DNA of 50,128 nt. It comes from CAZWCX01 sp964632945. Lineage in GTDB: Bacteria > Planctomycetota > MHYJ01 > WSZJ01 > CAZWCX01. This document shows, piece by piece, positions 24,237-31,760 of this stretch (positions within the stretch are counted from its first letter, which is position 1; each line of letters starts with the position of its first letter). Both the position numbers and the translations under genes were made by a program. The notes below the pieces were generated by a model, which saw only the letters and a list, made by a program, of their open reading frames with translations, ran no database searches and was not told the origin of the DNA. Location of the stretch: positions 1-50,128 of the forward strand of contig CAZWCX010000046.1 in NCBI GenBank assembly GCA_964632945.1, written 5' to 3'.

Positions 24237-25439
24237 CTAGATCGCCTCGCGCAGCAGGATGGCCCGGTGCAACCGGCGCACGCCCTCCTCGAGGATCAGG
24301 TCTTTTCCACCCGTCCAACGGTCGGGTTGCCGGACCTCGACGGTGGGCGCGACCCCCTCCCCCTCCAGACGTACTCCGTCGCTCAACATCGAAACGTCCG
24401 TGATCGGGAGCAGGAGGACGGAACCGTCCGCAAGCGGGAAGAAGGTGGACCCGAGCACGGCGCCCGGCGTTCTGCGTCCGACCACGGGTCCGAGGCGTTC
24501 GCGCTTGAACTTGTGGGCGAAGATCTCTTTCGCGCTCCGGCTGTTTTCGTCGATGAGGAGGACCACGGGCCGGGTCCAGCGCCGTCCGCGGGAAAACCAG
24601 GAACTCTTGCGGCGCAGGCGGGCGAGCACGCGTTCGAGGACGAACACGTTTCCGCCGCGACCGCGGATGTCCAGCACCAGCCCGTCGCAATCGCGAAGGG
24701 GCCCGTCGATGGCCCGGTCGAAGTGGTCGGCGATGCGGCCGGAGAGGAAATGCCACAAGTGGATGTAGCCGAATCTACGGTCGCCCGATTCGATGACGCG
24801 CGCGCTGTTGCGGGTCGCCTCGATCATGTTGGTGGTCGACGGCTCGAACCGGACGACACGCGGCCGGGCGCCGCGTTCCGATTGGAGGGCCAGTTCGTAC
24901 CCGCCCGCTTCGGGGACCTGGAGGAAGAAGTGCGGATCGCCCGGGATGCCCGCGTCCCCGCCCGCATCGGCGAGCAGCCCGGAGCGTTCCGGGGAAGCCC
25001 CGTTGATGCGCACGATCCGGTCCCCCTTGCGGACGCCGGCGGCATCCGCGCGGGAGCCCTCGAGAACTGCGGTGACGAAGTACCCTTCCTCGGTGCCGGC
25101 GATTTCCACGCCGCCCTGCCGGCTGCGCTTGCCGTTCATCTCGCACTCGAAGTGGTTCCGGTAGACGTCTTCCTCGATCAGGGCGGTGTGCGACGCCTTG
25201 AGTTCGGCCAGCATCCGGCGGATCACGGCGTACTCTTCCGCCGGGGTCTGTGCCGCTTCGGCTTCCGGGCGGAACCGGTCGCGCACGTCATCCCAATCGA
25301 GCCCGTGCAGCTTCCGGTCGTAGAAGTGTCGCTTGACTTTGAGCCAGGCGTCGTCGAAGACGCGGGGTTCCGCGAAGGCGGCGGCGGCGGACAGGAGTAC
25401 GGTCACGACCAGGCAGAGGGTGCGGGTGATTCGGAGCAT
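24237..25439 (-). CDS. Secreted S41-family (C-terminal processing) protease with PDZ
   Basis: This 400-residue protein has an N-terminal signal peptide (MLRITRTLCLVV...AAAAFA). A helical N-terminal region with ELKASHTALIEEDVY follows, then a PDZ-like segment (GSRADAAGVRKGDRIVRINGA) and the S41 core (DCDGLVLDIRGRGGN, VLLIDENSRSAKEIFAHKFK). The Ser in NSRSAKE is the likely nucleophile, with a following Lys candidate for the dyad. Length is near that of small CtpA/tricorn-core-like proteases. The ATG has CTGGAGG upstream. It would act in the periplasm. Neighbours are the convergent kinase-TPR gene and the Sm-like protein gene; no functional link is evident. Confidence 0.87.
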   Translation of the reverse strand: MLRITRTLCLVVTVLLSAAAAFAEPRVFDDAWLKVKRHFYDRKLHGLDWDDVRDRFRPEAEAAQTPAEEYAVIRRMLAELKASHTALIEEDVYRNHFECEMNGKRSRQGGVEIAGTEEGYFVTAVLEGSRADAAGVRKGDRIVRINGASPERSGLLADAGGDAGIPGDPHFFLQVPEAGGYELALQSERGARPRVVRFEPSTTNMIEATRNSARVIESGDRRFGYIHLWHFLSGRIADHFDRAIDGPLRDCDGLVLDIRGRGGNVFVLERVLARLRRKSSWFSRGRRWTRPVVLLIDENSRSAKEIFAHKFKRERLGPVVGRRTPGAVLGSTFFPLADGSVLLLPITDVSMLSDGVRLEGEGVAPTVEVRQPDRWTGGKDLILEEGVRRLHRAILLREAI

Positions 25440-25518
25440 GCGGCCTCCAGCGCAATGGGACGGATCTGGCGCTGAGTACGGAGAGAGGCCCCGGCGCGTT
25501 TGAGGGAACCGCGCGAGA

Positions 25519-26250
25519 TCAGGCGGTGGGCTGGACGTTGTAGAGGGCGTGTTTGGAGACGAGGACTTCGCCACCCTGGCCGATGTCGACGATGAGTTCA
25601 AAGCGGCCGAAGTACTTCAGCGTGCCGACAAGGACCTCGCCGCCGCGGAAGACGTACTCCAGTTGCATCTTGCGCTTCTTCCAGTCGAGATAGACCTTGT
25701 CGCCGACGATGAACCGCTCCTTGGTGTTGCCGACGATACCGAGTTTTTGCTTGCGGATGTCCTCGTTGATGCGGACGACGCGTTGGGCCTTGGCGGCATG
25801 GCGGAGGTCGCAGCAGAATTGGACGTGCAGCTTGTGGACCTTTCGGGGCTTGTCCCCCACCTGGATGTGGACGTGGAAGGGTTCGACCTTGATCAGTTTT
25901 CCGACCAGGGGGGCGGCCCGATGGAGGGCGAACAACATCTCGGCGCGACGCTTGGAGCGGTCCTTGAGGTAGTTCTGGCCGAGGTCGTCGGTGGCTTTGA
26001 ACCACACCCACGCCTTGCGGTTGGCCTCGCGCCACTTTTCGGAATCGGCGGTGAGGCGTTCCTGGCGCTTCTTGCGGTTTTCGAGGAACTGGTCGTAGGA
26101 GATGTTCCGATCGACCAGGTGGAAGGCGGTGGAGATGTCGATGCCGTGGGTCTTGGCGAGGGACTCGGCCTTCCGGCGGCGTTCGAGCTTGACGGCGCGC
26201 CTCTGTTGCGCGTCGCTCTGCGTCGTCTCTTCCGGCATGGCCGGCACCAT
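25519..26250 (-). CDS. Putative RNA-binding protein with two Hfq/Sm-like segments
   Basis: This 243-residue basic protein is not a standard Hfq, which is about 80-100 residues. The C-terminus (about 195-241) reads FRGGEVLVGTLKYFGRFELI, then a short turn and VLVSKHALYNVQP. This matches the Hfq Sm1/Sm2 pattern, including the KHA motif of Sm2. A second, weaker segment (about 107-147) with VGKLIKVEPFHVHIQVGDK and KVHKLHVQF has the same rhythm. The first 100 residues are charged helices (KLERRRKAES, LENRKKRQERL). RNA binding or riboregulation is inferred from these patterns. The start could be ATG 26250 or 26238; neither has a strong ribosome site. It sits downstream of the Tad pilus genes in the same direction with a 146-bp gap. 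Confidence 0.65.
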   Translation of the reverse strand: MVPAMPEETTQSDAQQRRAVKLERRRKAESLAKTHGIDISTAFHLVDRNISYDQFLENRKKRQERLTADSEKWREANRKAWVWFKATDDLGQNYLKDRSKRRAEMLFALHRAAPLVGKLIKVEPFHVHIQVGDKPRKVHKLHVQFCCDLRHAAKAQRVVRINEDIRKQKLGIVGNTKERFIVGDKVYLDWKKRKMQLEYVFRGGEVLVGTLKYFGRFELIVDIGQGGEVLVSKHALYNVQPTA

Positions 26251-26396
26251 CCCAGAGTTCGCTGCCCTTCCCCCACGCGCCCCCCGCAGGGCATGGTTGG
26301 ATGATAGCGTGGGGTTGCGGCCGATGGAAAGAGAAACTTGGGAAACTTTCTGCGCCGGGAAAGGGTCCGCGTCCGGCGGCCCGCGCGGCCGCTCGC

Positions 26397-27170
26397 CTAG
26401 CGTGGATTCACGACCACCGTCACGTGGACGAGGCCGGACGGGAGATCCTGGGAGACCATCACCTGGCACGCCCAGGACTCGCGGGTGAAGAGCTGGAGGT
26501 TACCCGCCGGGAATTCTTCCGCGACATCCGGGTCCTCGGCCCAGCCGCGCTCCTTGAGTCCGGATCGGTAGGCCGCGGCGACGGCGGCGGGGTCGACCAT
26601 CCCCTCGTAGACGTGCGTGGAGGATCGCCCGGCATCCTGGCGCTCCATGGAGAAGGTGCGTCGGAGACCGGGCGGTCGTGGGACGTCGCCCGGGTCGTTG
26701 CCGGGCGCATCCCTTTCCGGGTCGACCTCCGGCATGGGGGATTTGCCTTCGGACCAACTGAGGTAGTACTGGGTCTGCCGGGCCGCGGGATCAGGATCGG
26801 CGAAGAGGACGACGCCCGCCGTGTGGCCGTCGCGGTCCACGAAGCCGAGCATGGCCCAACCGGGGGCGCGCTGGATGGACATGCCGTCGGTGAGTTCGCG
26901 CTCCCGCTGGACCTCTTCGGGCAGATCGGCAAGGGCGCTGCGTCCCCGACAGGCTGCGCGATAGTGCTCGAGCACCTGTTCCAGCGGCCGTCCGACCTCG
27001 GCATTCAGGAAGACCGAGGCTTCGCCGTTGACGATGACGCGGTACGGGCGGCCGACGCGCGATCCCGGCATGGGCTTGAGGTATTCGGGCAGGCGCAGCG
27101 ACGCCTCTTGGGCCGCGGTCGTCGCGGCGGCAAGTCCGGCGATCGCAGCGACGAGGAGGGCGGCGCGCAT
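26397..27170 (-). CDS. Exported protein in Tad pilus cluster, unknown function
   Basis: This 257-residue protein has a signal peptide (MRAALLVAAIAGLAAATTAAQ). The mature part includes YRVIVNGEASVFLNAEVGR, a helical stretch EQVLEHYRAACRG, an Asp/Pro-rich middle and a C-terminal QVMVSQDLPSGLVHVTVVV. No domain was recognised. It starts 1 bp after the stop of the TadE-like gene and lies in an operon with three pilus-type proteins, so a periplasmic role in pilus assembly is plausible. Confidence 0.7.
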   Translation of the reverse strand: MRAALLVAAIAGLAAATTAAQEASLRLPEYLKPMPGSRVGRPYRVIVNGEASVFLNAEVGRPLEQVLEHYRAACRGRSALADLPEEVQRERELTDGMSIQRAPGWAMLGFVDRDGHTAGVVLFADPDPAARQTQYYLSWSEGKSPMPEVDPERDAPGNDPGDVPRPPGLRRTFSMERQDAGRSSTHVYEGMVDPAAVAAAYRSGLKERGWAEDPDVAEEFPAGNLQLFTRESWACQVMVSQDLPSGLVHVTVVVNPR

Positions 27171-27171
27171 C

Positions 27172-27867
27172 TTACTCGCTTTCCCGCACCCGAACCGGCA
27201 GCGGGACGTAGAAGTCGAGGATGATGCCGACGAAGGGCGGATAGAACGACTTGCTCCAGGCCCGGTTCTTCTTCATGTAGGCCGTCCACATCCAGGTGTC
27301 GGTGAATATGCGATGGCGCGGGCGGCCCCGGCTGTCGGACAGCTTCTTGTTGCGGATGAAGTCTCCGCGCACGAGGGTGGTGTGGGCGGCGGAGAGCTTG
27401 ACGTCCGGGAATTTGAACAGCCCGGAGCCGGCGCCGATGGGCATGAGGGTGTACTCGACTTCAGCGCTCCCCTCCCAGATCCACTTCTTGCCGTTGCGGC
27501 CGTTGAGCAGCTTGGTGATCTTGCCCGCCCAGGCGTAGTACTCCGGGTCGACGGCGTAGGCGTCCTTCAAGCTGCGGCGGAAATCCCCCGCGTTGTAGAG
27601 ATCTTTTTTCGACTCTTCGTCGACGACCCGGGTGACGCGACCGGGGAGTCCGGAGAAGAACTGCTGTTGGACGGTACTGTTGGAGCCCTTGTACTTGGCG
27701 TTGGGCTTCCAAGCGAGGTAGCGGGCGGCGACGACGCACTGCTGCTGGGCCATGACCATGTCGCCCAAGTAGAGCAGGCCCACGACGATCAGGATATAGA
27801 CGGGGGCGAGGACGGCCATTTCGGCCATCGATGCGCCGCGTTCCCGGCTGCGGATCGGGTGAAGCAT
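27172..27867 (-). CDS. TadE/TadG-like minor pilus protein
   Basis: This 231-residue protein has the TadE-like N-terminus RERGASMAEMAVLAPVYILI, with a Gly-Ala-Ser-x-Ala-Glu prepilin-like motif followed by one membrane helix. TadE/TadF proteins are pseudopilins needed for Flp pilus assembly. The rest is a soluble extracytoplasmic domain with several aromatic residues (FTDTWMWTAYMKKNRAW). The operon order on the minus strand is 29775, 29218, 27867 and 27170, with short gaps or overlaps. Confidence 0.75.
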   Translation of the reverse strand: MLHPIRSRERGASMAEMAVLAPVYILIVVGLLYLGDMVMAQQQCVVAARYLAWKPNAKYKGSNSTVQQQFFSGLPGRVTRVVDEESKKDLYNAGDFRRSLKDAYAVDPEYYAWAGKITKLLNGRNGKKWIWEGSAEVEYTLMPIGAGSGLFKFPDVKLSAAHTTLVRGDFIRNKKLSDSRGRPRHRIFTDTWMWTAYMKKNRAWSKSFYPPFVGIILDFYVPLPVRVRESE

Positions 27868-27880
27868 GGCTCGTCGGCCC

Positions 27881-29218
27881 CTACTTGAACTGGTTCATCT
27901 TGGCCATTTTTTCGTTCACCTTCGAGTCGCGACGGCCCTTCGGCTCGGCCTTCCAGCCGGAGATCCGGAATCCGGCGCGGAGCATGTACGGCATGCCGCC
28001 GGTCAACATGGTCCCGCTCGGCACGAGGCGGGCACCCCAATGCAGGTAGCCGTAGCCGTTGTGTTCGGAATTCAGCCAGTTCCCGGGACTGCGGGGGACG
28101 GCCGTTGTCTGGCGGCCGTTGTTGTCGATCAGTCCGGCGGCGGCGCTGGCATAGGCGAAGTACCCCCACTCGGGGTCCTCGAAGAACAGGAGGGGGTCCT
28201 CGAGGCGGTCGCGCCAGACGCCGACGTGGAAGTCATGGAACGCGTCCTTCTTATAGACCAGCGGCAGCTTGAAGCTGTTCATGTCGATCGACTGATACGG
28301 CGGATTGTGGCGCTTCTTGGCCTCTGCCTGGTGCATGCGGACGTGGAACGGGATGAAGCAGTTGTAGCCGATGCCGCGGCAGACCTGGCAGAGGGCGTGC
28401 AGGAGCTGCTCGGCGCCCCACGCGAGGCCGGCCATGTTGAAGATGTCCTTATGGTAGTCCCAATTCCAGCACATGCGGGTCTGGTGATATTCCTTGTCCC
28501 CCTTGGTCCTCCCCTTCGTGGGTACGTACCAATCCGGGAGCTCGCGCTTGCCGACGTGGACCGTGGCACGCTTGTCGGCGAAGCGCTGGATGTTGTCGTC
28601 CTCGAAGAAGTGATACTGGCTCAGGCTGGCGAAGCGCTCCAGCGGGGGGAAGATGCTCACGCGTTGGGCGCCGTTGGACTTGGCGACGCGAAAGATCTCC
28701 TTCTGCATCATGACGGGCGTGGCCAGCGCGATCGCGCGCTCCATCTTGGCGAGGGTGCGGAGCGTGAGCTGTCCGCGGGGGATCATGATCTGGGCGTTGC
28801 GGTAGGCGGCCTCGTACTGGATCTTGGCCTGGAGCAGGCCCACGTAGTAGTCGGGAGCCTTGGGCTTGCCGTTCTTGGGGTGATCGGCGATGCAGGCGAG
28901 GGTCCCGAGGACGACGTTGTCGACGTTGTAGCGCATCATGTACCAGTAGACGTGCGCCATGCCGTCGTTGATGTAGCCCACCGTCGACAGGGAGTTGGCC
29001 TTGATCAGGGCCCCGGAGTACGCCGCGGCATCGGCGGCGTTCTGCGTCTGCATGCGCATCGAGACGACCCGGCCGGTGTTGAAGACCATCGCGCAGAAGG
29101 CCACGACGACGAAGATGCTGATCGCCGCGAACGTCATCGTGCTGCCGGTTTCACGCCGGCGCGGGCGCGCATGGGCGCCCGCGGGCGGGACAAAGCGGTC
29201 CATGTCGTCCCCCGTCAT
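27881..29218 (-). CDS. TadG-like pilus assembly protein
   Basis: This 445-residue protein has a basic N-terminus, a membrane helix (about residues 27-48, MTFAAISIFVVVAFCAMVF) and immediately NTGRVVSMRMQTQNAADAAA. That is the signature of the TadE/G-like N-terminal domain (Flp pilus-assembly). The large C-terminal part is extracytoplasmic and rich in Trp, Tyr and His; it has a few Cys (MCWNWDY, CQVCRGIGYNC) that could form disulfides or bind metal. It overlaps the upstream TadE-like gene by 4 bp (ATGA) and is separated from the next gene by 13 bp. TadG normally carries a VWA domain; none is recognisable here. Confidence 0.78.
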   Translation of the reverse strand: MTGDDMDRFVPPAGAHARPRRRETGSTMTFAAISIFVVVAFCAMVFNTGRVVSMRMQTQNAADAAAYSGALIKANSLSTVGYINDGMAHVYWYMMRYNVDNVVLGTLACIADHPKNGKPKAPDYYVGLLQAKIQYEAAYRNAQIMIPRGQLTLRTLAKMERAIALATPVMMQKEIFRVAKSNGAQRVSIFPPLERFASLSQYHFFEDDNIQRFADKRATVHVGKRELPDWYVPTKGRTKGDKEYHQTRMCWNWDYHKDIFNMAGLAWGAEQLLHALCQVCRGIGYNCFIPFHVRMHQAEAKKRHNPPYQSIDMNSFKLPLVYKKDAFHDFHVGVWRDRLEDPLLFFEDPEWGYFAYASAAAGLIDNNGRQTTAVPRSPGNWLNSEHNGYGYLHWGARLVPSGTMLTGGMPYMLRAGFRISGWKAEPKGRRDSKVNEKMAKMNQFK

Positions 29219-29775
29219 TTCCTCGGCGACTTCCAGGGTTTCACCACCACGGCGGCCTTGACGATGCGGAGGTGGGGTGTGCCGTATTTGGTCTCCAGCC
29301 AGCGGTTTTGCGCATCCTGCGCGGACGGCAGCCGCCGGTCCTGGAACCAGAAGAAGCTCTTGTAAGGGAAGGCGAACACCTGATTCACGACCGGGATGAT
29401 GAGTTCAAAATCGTGGGTCACCTCGACGATGATCTCGTGCGAGTGCTCCCCCTCGTCGATGATCCGCACGCCGGTCTTGAACGCGGCCAGGCGCGTGATC
29501 TGATGCACGCCGCTCGCCCCCGCCCCCTTCGTGGTAATGGCGGCGCAGGCGATCTCCGCCGCACGCTCGGTCTTGAAGCGGTTGGAGTCCGTGACCAGGG
29601 CCGCGCGCGCCGCCTGATAGGCGGAGTAGTGCACGACCATGTGGCCGATGTACAGGAGGGCGAGTTGCATCACCCCGAGGGTGAAGAGGAGCTGGAGGGG
29701 GAAGACGAGGGCGAATTCCACCATGGCCGCGCCGGTCTGGTCGACCGGAAGGTCGCGAAGGCTGCGCTTGCGCAT
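29215..29775 (-). CDS. TadE-like pseudopilin
   Basis: This 186-residue protein has the N-terminus DQTGAAMVEFALVFPLQLLF, a TadE-type processing motif (Gly, then Val-Glu-Phe at +4 to +6) and one membrane helix. Such proteins are processed by prepilin peptidase and are required for Flp pili. ATG 29775 is preferred over ATG 29784 because GAGGGG is then 9 bases upstream. The C-terminus is basic (WKSPRK). It is first of four coupled genes; the pilin genes lie 380 bp upstream in the same direction. Confidence 0.82.
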   Translation of the reverse strand: MRKRSLRDLPVDQTGAAMVEFALVFPLQLLFTLGVMQLALLYIGHMVVHYSAYQAARAALVTDSNRFKTERAAEIACAAITTKGAGASGVHQITRLAAFKTGVRIIDEGEHSHEIIVEVTHDFELIIPVVNQVFAFPYKSFFWFQDRRLPSAQDAQNRWLETKYGTPHLRIVKAAVVVKPWKSPRK

Positions 29776-30155
29776 GGGCGTCATCCCCTCGGCGGGCCGT
29801 TCCCGGCAGCCGGCCCCGTTTCACGGAGGGCGAACGCCAGGGGATCGACCGGGTTCCGCGGCGATCCGCCGGATCGTTCTTCCCCCGACCGCATCTGCGG
29901 CCGCGGTTGCCGTCGAACGGTCTCCCGGACGAGGGCCCGGGAACTCCGCCTACCTCCACGCAGGGAATGGGCGAGGAGTGGTGCCGGCCACTCCTCGCCC
30001 AATCCTGCATGGAACACGGAACGAATTCACGTGTTTACATTGGAGGTACCGTGTGGTCTTTCGTCGTCGCGTCGGTACGCTTGCGTCACTTCGTCAGATT
30101 GCGTCGCTTCGTCACGTCTGCCGGCCTCCGGGGGAGGCCGGGTTGCATCCGGGGT
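29776..30155. other. Intergenic region between pilin and TadE genes
   Basis: This 380-bp region holds no supported gene. Its main feature is the long perfect hairpin at 29969-30000. Toward the pilin end it has TCGTCACT/TCGTCAG-like repeats (30060-30120: cgtcgcgtcgg, gcgtcacttcgtc, gcgtcgcttcgtc) of unknown meaning. Confidence 0.6.
29969..30000 (-). terminator. Perfect 13-bp-stem hairpin downstream of pilin genes
   Basis: GGGCGAGGAGTGG (29969-29981) pairs exactly with CCACTCCTCGCCC (29988-30000) around a 6-base loop. It lies between the Flp pilin stop and the TadE start. There is no strong U-tract on the minus strand, so it may act as a partial terminator or an mRNA stabiliser that keeps pilin mRNA more abundant than the downstream genes. 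Confidence 0.55.
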
Positions 30156-30356
30156 TTAGCGGCGGTTCATCTTCGTCTTCACTTCCTTGAGCTTGTCCTT
30201 GCTGGAGGTGAAGAGGCCCTTGAGCTCGTCGCCGAACAGACCCACCGCCCCGATCAGGAACACCGCCACCAGGGCGACGATGATGATGTACTCGGTCATG
30301 CTCGCGCCGGTTTCCGCGTTGAACTTCAGGCCGCGCTTCTCGATCAGGCTCCGCAT
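30156..30356 (-). CDS. flp: Flp-type major pilin candidate
   Basis: This 66-residue protein has a basic leader MRSLIEKRGLKFNAETG, then ASMTEYIIIVALVAVFLIGA. That is the Flp pilin pattern: cleavage after Gly, Glu at +5 and Tyr at +6, followed by a membrane helix. The C-terminus is Lys-rich (SSKDKLKEVKTKMNRR). ATG 30356 has GGAGG 5 bases upstream. It is the last of three small pilin-like genes. The leader is somewhat longer than in many Flp proteins. It is the best candidate for the main pilus subunit; cleavage requires a prepilin peptidase not seen in the window. Confidence 0.88.
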   Translation of the reverse strand: MRSLIEKRGLKFNAETGASMTEYIIIVALVAVFLIGAVGLFGDELKGLFTSSKDKLKEVKTKMNRR

Positions 30357-30410
30357 GGCATCCTCCGTCATTCGCAATCGATCGTTACCGACAATCCAAT
30401 CCCCGCGGGC

Positions 30411-30581
30411 CTATCTCCGGCCCGCGTTCACGCTCGTCACCATCTCACTGTAGTTCTTCAGGATCACGTGGGAGAAGGCGCTGAAGCACCCGGCGATTCC
30501 CAGGAGCACGCTGATGGTCATCAACAGCTCCGCCACGCCGAATCCGCCTTCCCGGCGCTTCCGATTCTCATGCCTCTTCAT
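30411..30581 (-). CDS. Small pilin-like protein
   Basis: This 56-residue protein has leader MKRHENRKRREGG and then FGVAELLMTISVLLGIAGCF, a prepilin-like site with Glu at +5 after Gly, followed by a membrane helix. The C-terminus is KNYSEMVTSVNAGRR. The ATG has GAGAGGG upstream. It lies between the other two small pilin genes and may be a minor pilin. The Glu is followed by Leu instead of Tyr, so it departs from the usual Flp motif. Confidence 0.72.
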   Translation of the reverse strand: MKRHENRKRREGGFGVAELLMTISVLLGIAGCFSAFSHVILKNYSEMVTSVNAGRR

Positions 30582-30598
30582 CGTCCCTCTCCGATTCC

Positions 30599-30772
30599 CT
30601 ACGCCTGACAGATCAGGCCCGTCACATGCGAGTAGTACGCAGCCAGCGCATCCGGGAACACCACGAAGACCCCGGCGACCGCGATCGCCACCAGCGCAAC
30701 GATCAGGATGTACTCGACGGCCGCGACCCCCCGCTTCCGGGTGGCCATTTGCCGCATCCATCCCCGCTTCAT
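30599..30772 (-). CDS. Flp-type pilin candidate, promoter-proximal
   Basis: This 57-residue protein has a basic leader (MKRGWMRQMATRKRG) and VAAVEYILIVALVAIAVAG, the Flp processing motif (Gly, then Glu-Tyr at +4/+5) and membrane helix. A short tail ends in YYSHVTGLICQA with a Cys. The ATG is about 46 bases below the predicted start of a sigma-54-type promoter and has GAGGA upstream. It is the first gene of the pilin operon. An alternative start is the inner Met of MRQMATRKRG. Confidence 0.82.
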   Translation of the reverse strand: MKRGWMRQMATRKRGVAAVEYILIVALVAIAVAGVFVVFPDALAAYYSHVTGLICQA

Positions 30773-30828
30773 CCCGCGTCCTCGCTGCTTCTTTGCCTCG
30801 TTTGTTCTCTGGTGACGGGGAGCAGATA

Positions 30829-30844
30829 AGCAAGCGGTATGCCG
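30829..30844 (-). promoter_or_regulatory. Putative sigma-54 promoter of pilin operon
   Basis: The minus strand reads CGGCATACCGCTTGCT. GG (30843-30842) and GC (30831-30830) are exactly 10 bases apart, with a full TTGCT -12 half. The predicted start near 30818 gives a leader of about 46 bases to the first pilin. The window's AT-rich stretch lies just upstream (30850-30900), as is common for activator-dependent promoters. Confidence 0.6.
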
Positions 30845-30941
30845 AGCGGTAATAATTTTCTGTCGTTCCACAACATATTACAAGCAATAGCGTTATGATC
30901 ACTTCGTGGGTCAAAATGGATGTTGGAGCCGGTTTGGGCAA

Positions 30942-30977
30942 GATCCAAGACCTTGGATGGATCCAAAGTCTTGGATC
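30942..30977. promoter_or_regulatory. Long palindrome with GATCCAA repeats upstream of pilin promoter
   Basis: GATCCAAGAC (30942-30951) pairs with GTCTTGGATC (30968-30977). Inside them TTGGAT (30953-30958) pairs with ATCCAA (30961-30966), giving a 16-bp stem with one mismatch and a 2-base centre. It is centred about 142 bp upstream of the predicted sigma-54 start. It contains GGATCCAAA, shared with the other two sigma-54-like promoters, so it is a candidate enhancer-binding site. Confidence 0.5.
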
Positions 30978-31120
30978 GAGCCCTGCACGGGGATGTCGCT
31001 GGAGCAGGCCCGCGCCGAATCGGCGGGACCGCGCCGATCCGGATCAGTCCCGGGCAGCGACCTCCCTCGTTCCGGTTCCTCCCGTCGCCCGGATTTCCTG
31101 TTCCCCGGGTCGAGGAGGAA

Positions 31121-31129
31121 TGCTAGAAT
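31121..31129 (+). promoter_or_regulatory. Extended -10 promoter for PTS IIA gene
   Basis: TGCTAGAAT contains an extended TG and a 5/6 -10 box (TAGAAT). No good -35 is present. The predicted start is about 40 bases before the ATG at 31177. Confidence 0.4.
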
Positions 31130-31176
31130 CCGCGTTTCATCGAAATCGTGTGCGGGCACAGGCGTGGGGAGGCGCC

Positions 31177-31683
31177 ATGAACATCGGTCGCTACCTTCGA
31201 CCGGAGCAGGTCAAGCTGGAGTTGACGACCCATCCGGATCCCGATGCGGACCCGGAGTTGGTCGGGACCGACCGGTACCGCTGGGGCCTCAAGGAGGCGG
31301 TGCTGGAGGAGCTTTGCGACTTGCTGGCTGCCAGCGGCAAGGCCGGCAATCGCAACAAGCTCCTTCTCGACCTCACCAACCGGGAGCGAAAGGCCACGAC
31401 TGGCATCGGCAGCGGCCTGGCCATTCCGCACGTGCGCACGATGAATGTGAAGGAGATGGTGATGGCGTTCGCTCGCTCCACGGAGGGAGTGGAGTTCCTC
31501 TCCGTGGACGGGGCGCCCGTCCACCTGGTTCTTGCGGTCGTGGCGCCGCCCTACGATGATGCCCAATATCTGAGAATCTACAAGGAGATGGCCGGCCTGC
31601 TGAAGGACGAGGATCGCGTCGAGGCGATCATGGCGGCCGGGACCGAGCACGAGATCATCAAGGTGTTCCGCAGCATTCCGTGA
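31177..31683 (+). CDS. PTS IIA (PtsN/fructose-type) domain protein
   Basis: This 168-residue protein is a single PTS EIIA type-2 domain. The motif GIGSGLAIPHVR carries the predicted phosphorylated His, and the preceding RNKLLLDLTNRERKATT and later APVHLVLAVVAP match the PtsN/fructose IIA family. The ATG has GGGGAGG upstream. No permease or EI/HPr gene is nearby, which favours a regulatory PtsN-like role. It lies next to the pilin operon's sigma-54-type promoter; PtsN is classically linked to sigma-54 genes in proteobacteria. Any such link here is inference. Confidence 0.87.
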   Translation: MNIGRYLRPEQVKLELTTHPDPDADPELVGTDRYRWGLKEAVLEELCDLLAASGKAGNRNKLLLDLTNRERKATTGIGSGLAIPHVRTMNVKEMVMAFARSTEGVEFLSVDGAPVHLVLAVVAPPYDDAQYLRIYKEMAGLLKDEDRVEAIMAAGTEHEIIKVFRSIP

Positions 31684-31760
31684 CGATCGGGGTCGGGGAC
31701 CCGAGTCGTCGCTCGCCCACCCGCCGTCGGCAACGCCCCGGGATCGGAGCCAGCAGGGAA

